This document shows positions 62,545 to 64,000 of a DNA stretch of 64,000 bases, in pieces (position 1 is the stretch's first letter; each line of letters starts with the position of its first letter). The translations under genes were made by a program, and so were the position numbers. The notes beneath the pieces are model-generated. The model saw nothing but the letters and a program-made list of their open reading frames with translations. It was not told the origin of the DNA and did no database searches. The stretch is from Streptomyces hygroscopicus (GTDB taxonomy: Bacteria > Actinomycetota > Actinomycetes > Streptomycetales > Streptomycetaceae), in assembly GCA_002021875.1 (NCBI GenBank), contig CP018627.1, forward strand, positions 4,030,001 through 4,094,000, read 5' to 3'.

Positions 62545-63717
62545 CTAGAACGGAGTCAGCGTGAGCGTGATCCCCTTGGGGGCGGTGTCCTGGATGTAGG
62601 ACGCGAACTCGGCCACGTCATCGAAGGCGAAGCCGTACGCCTTGCCGTCCACGGTCGCCGCGTGCATGGCCTTGGCGTAGTGGTTGGTGACCTCCTCGCC
62701 GTAGAAGGCGGCGGGGTCGGTGGTCGGCTGGGCGTCGGTGTTGTGCAGCGTGGTGCGGTTGAAGCCCGCGCCGAGGATCGCCGCGACCGGGCCCGTCGTC
62801 CCGTCGTTGGGCGCGGCCAGGGCGCCGTCGCAGAACAGCACGTCCTTGGTGGAGGGCTTGTCGAAGGAGACCGACGCCGGGCCGGTGAAGGCGAACTTCC
62901 CGCCGCTGACCCGGCCGGTGAAGGTGCCCGCGTTGGTGGTGACCTTGAGGTCCTTCGATCCGTAGGCGTCCCAGACCTGGTCGATGTACGACGCGAAGTA
63001 GTCCTCCGCGAACAGCCCCGCGCCCATGCCATGGCCCGGAGCGATCACCCGCAGATTGTCGCCGACGATCAGCTTCTTGTAGGCGTCGACACCGGCGAGG
63101 TCGGAGAAGACCTTGGCGCGGGCGCCGTCCTTGAGGGTGCCGGTCGTCTGGTCCTGGGCACCGGTGAGGTGGATCGACAGCGGGACGCTGAACATGTCCA
63201 CCATGGTGGTGTTGCAGAACATCCCGGAGGAGTTGTACGTGAACTCCGCGCAGTCGTGCATGATGTCGAAGTTCGGGTCGCCGGACACCCAGCCGGCCGG
63301 GTACTGCAGCGCGGGCTTGCCCGCCCCGTCCTCGACCACCTTGAGCTTGAGCTTCGAGCCGAGCGCGACATAGATCCGGCCCGACATCTGCGGCAGGTTC
63401 AGCTTGGTGTCACCGCTGCCGGCCAGCGGGATCGCGTAGTCGGTGAAGCCGTCCGAGCCGTTGTCGGAGAGCGCGACGGGGGCGATGGTGCCGTCGGGGG
63501 TGACGTGGACCTGCCGGTCGCCCTCGTTGCCGACGATGTAGAGCCAGACCGATGCGTTGTCGTACTGCCCCGTCTTGTTGACGACAGTCAGGGGCAGGGA
63601 GGCGGCGGCCTTCGCGCTCGGCGCACCGCTGGCACGGCCGCCGGCGAAGGCCAGGCCGGTTCCCGCGGCAGCGGCGGAGGCGGCTATGCCACCCAGCAGC
63701 TTCCTGCGACTGATCAT
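62545..63717 (-). CDS. Secreted GH64 beta-1,3-glucanase
   Basis: 390 aa, ATG 63717 with GAGGAG upstream. The signal peptide carries the twin-arginine motif SRRKLL, so Tat export of a folded enzyme is likely. The GH64/thaumatin-like fold is clear (LPLTVVNKTGQYDNASVWLYIVG; CAEFTYNSSGMFCNTTMVDMFSVPLS, with the probable catalytic Glu and Asp; APGHGMGAGLFAEDYFASYIDQVW). Family members release laminarioligosaccharides from fungal beta-1,3-glucan. A LacI-like palindrome lies 71 bp upstream. Confidence 0.88.
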   Translation of the reverse strand: MISRRKLLGGIAASAAAAGTGLAFAGGRASGAPSAKAAASLPLTVVNKTGQYDNASVWLYIVGNEGDRQVHVTPDGTIAPVALSDNGSDGFTDYAIPLAGSGDTKLNLPQMSGRIYVALGSKLKLKVVEDGAGKPALQYPAGWVSGDPNFDIMHDCAEFTYNSSGMFCNTTMVDMFSVPLSIHLTGAQDQTTGTLKDGARAKVFSDLAGVDAYKKLIVGDNLRVIAPGHGMGAGLFAEDYFASYIDQVWDAYGSKDLKVTTNAGTFTGRVSGGKFAFTGPASVSFDKPSTKDVLFCDGALAAPNDGTTGPVAAILGAGFNRTTLHNTDAQPTTDPAAFYGEEVTNHYAKAMHAATVDGKAYGFAFDDVAEFASYIQDTAPKGITLTLTPF

Positions 63718-63787
63718 GATGATGGTGCTCCTCGGCGTAGTGGGGGTTGCCGGGAAAATGGCGTGGGGGGTAACGAGAAGTACGAAT

Positions 63788-63801
63788 TGAGAGCGCTCTC
63801 T
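63788..63801. promoter_or_regulatory. LacI-family-type operator upstream of the glucanase
   Basis: tgagagcgctctct with a perfect 12-bp palindrome core (63789-63800), 71 bp above the glucanase start. It differs at three of 14 positions from TGGGAGCGCTCCCA, the CebR box of Streptomyces. A glucan-oligosaccharide-responsive LacI repressor is a natural candidate; none is encoded here. Confidence 0.55.
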
Positions 63802-63827
63802 CGTTCCTCTGCCCAGCACCCTGCCGA

Positions 63828-64000
63828 TCAACGACCGGGCCCGTCAACCCCTTCACGCAGAAAGGTCTGCACCAACTCATCGTAGACGCTGAGCACATGG
63901 GCGACGGTGTCGTCCTCCGTCGGCCAGCCGGCCGTCCGCGCCCGCCCCGCCGCGGCGAGCTCGACCCGGCGCACCGGATCGGCGAGCAGCCCGGTCACGG
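63828..64000 (-). CDS. Glycosyltransferase C-terminus (partial, 5' end outside window)
   Basis: 56 codons plus two bases remain, ending at TGA 63828-63830. The fragment (VTGLLADPVRRVELAAAGRARTAGW...TVAHVLSVYDEL) matches the usual C-terminal tail of GT-B family 4 glycosyltransferases, where A-(G/A)-R-x-x-x followed by W and LYxEL is common. Assignment is modest because only the tail is visible. The gene is transcribed toward the glucanase gene, on the same strand. Confidence 0.6.
   Translation of the reverse strand, partial: VTGLLADPVRRVELAAAGRARTAGWPTEDDTVAHVLSVYDELVQTFLREGVDGPGR

Overview
The window is a 64 kb, very GC-rich (roughly 70% or more by eye) piece of a Streptomyces or close streptomycete chromosome. 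The evidence is the codon usage, the secreted streptogrisin-type proteases and SSI-type inhibitor, the gas vesicle cluster in gvpOAFGJLSK order, and a conserved core running der-plsC-cmk-tyrA-aroH-rluB-scpB-scpA-parA-ald-pyrG. That gene order recalls, from memory, the dnaE2-to-pyrG region of the S. coelicolor chromosome. No tRNA, rRNA, CRISPR array, transposase or integrase was seen.

Layout. 1-5.5 kb: the truncated fused acyl-CoA carboxylase carboxyltransferase, a secreted LPMO with a sortase-like tail, a divergent ohrR/ohr pair, and a secreted lipase with a TTA codon. 5.8-11.2 kb: a translationally coupled mutagenic pair, DnaE2 plus an ImuB-like Y-family protein whose catalytic acids appear lost. 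11.4-16.4 kb: a PPOX/F420 protein, a subtilisin inhibitor with a predicted Lys at P1, two streptogrisins with TTG starts, and a slipin. 16.7-23.9 kb: a six-gene minus-strand operon (NtaA/DszA-type and LLM monooxygenases, a polar amino acid/cystine-type ABC transporter, a large FAD/NAD(P)-binding protein), best read as organosulfur or S-modified cysteine scavenging. 24.4-32.8 kb: a DUF5685 protein with an extraordinary Cys-rich tail, a SepF-like protein, a glutaryl-CoA dehydrogenase-like enzyme, a 14-TM MFS pump, a PIG-V-like mannosyltransferase preceded by two perfect DnaA-box motifs, a PAP2 phosphatase and an I78 inhibitor.

33.2-36.6 kb: a complete eight-gene gas vesicle operon with mostly 4-nt overlapping junctions. 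36.7-41.6 kb: a WYL regulator, a GT4 glycosyltransferase coupled to an unknown partner, and a coupled pair of unknown genes. 41.7-53.3 kb: housekeeping genes for ribosome assembly (der), phospholipid synthesis (plsC), CMP kinase, tyrosine biosynthesis (tyrA, aroH), rRNA modification (rluB), chromosome condensation (scpAB) and an orphan ParA with a small downstream partner, then alanine dehydrogenase. 53.3-64 kb: a STAND/TPR ATPase with an altered P-loop, a NUDIX hydrolase, CTP synthase, a GH15 hydrolase, a PucR regulator, a GH64 beta-1,3-glucanase under a LacI-type palindrome, and the 3' end of a glycosyltransferase.

Recurring themes are start/stop overlaps of 4 nt (ATGA, GTGA or TTGA), long Ala/Pro/Gly-rich insertions in several conserved proteins (carboxyltransferase, ImuB-like, RluB, ScpA, ParA), short perfect tandem duplications at gene ends, two dispersed intergenic repeat families, and several apparent leaderless promoters with a -10 hexamer 6-7 nt before the start codon. 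All gene calls come from reading the sequence; no database search was run.
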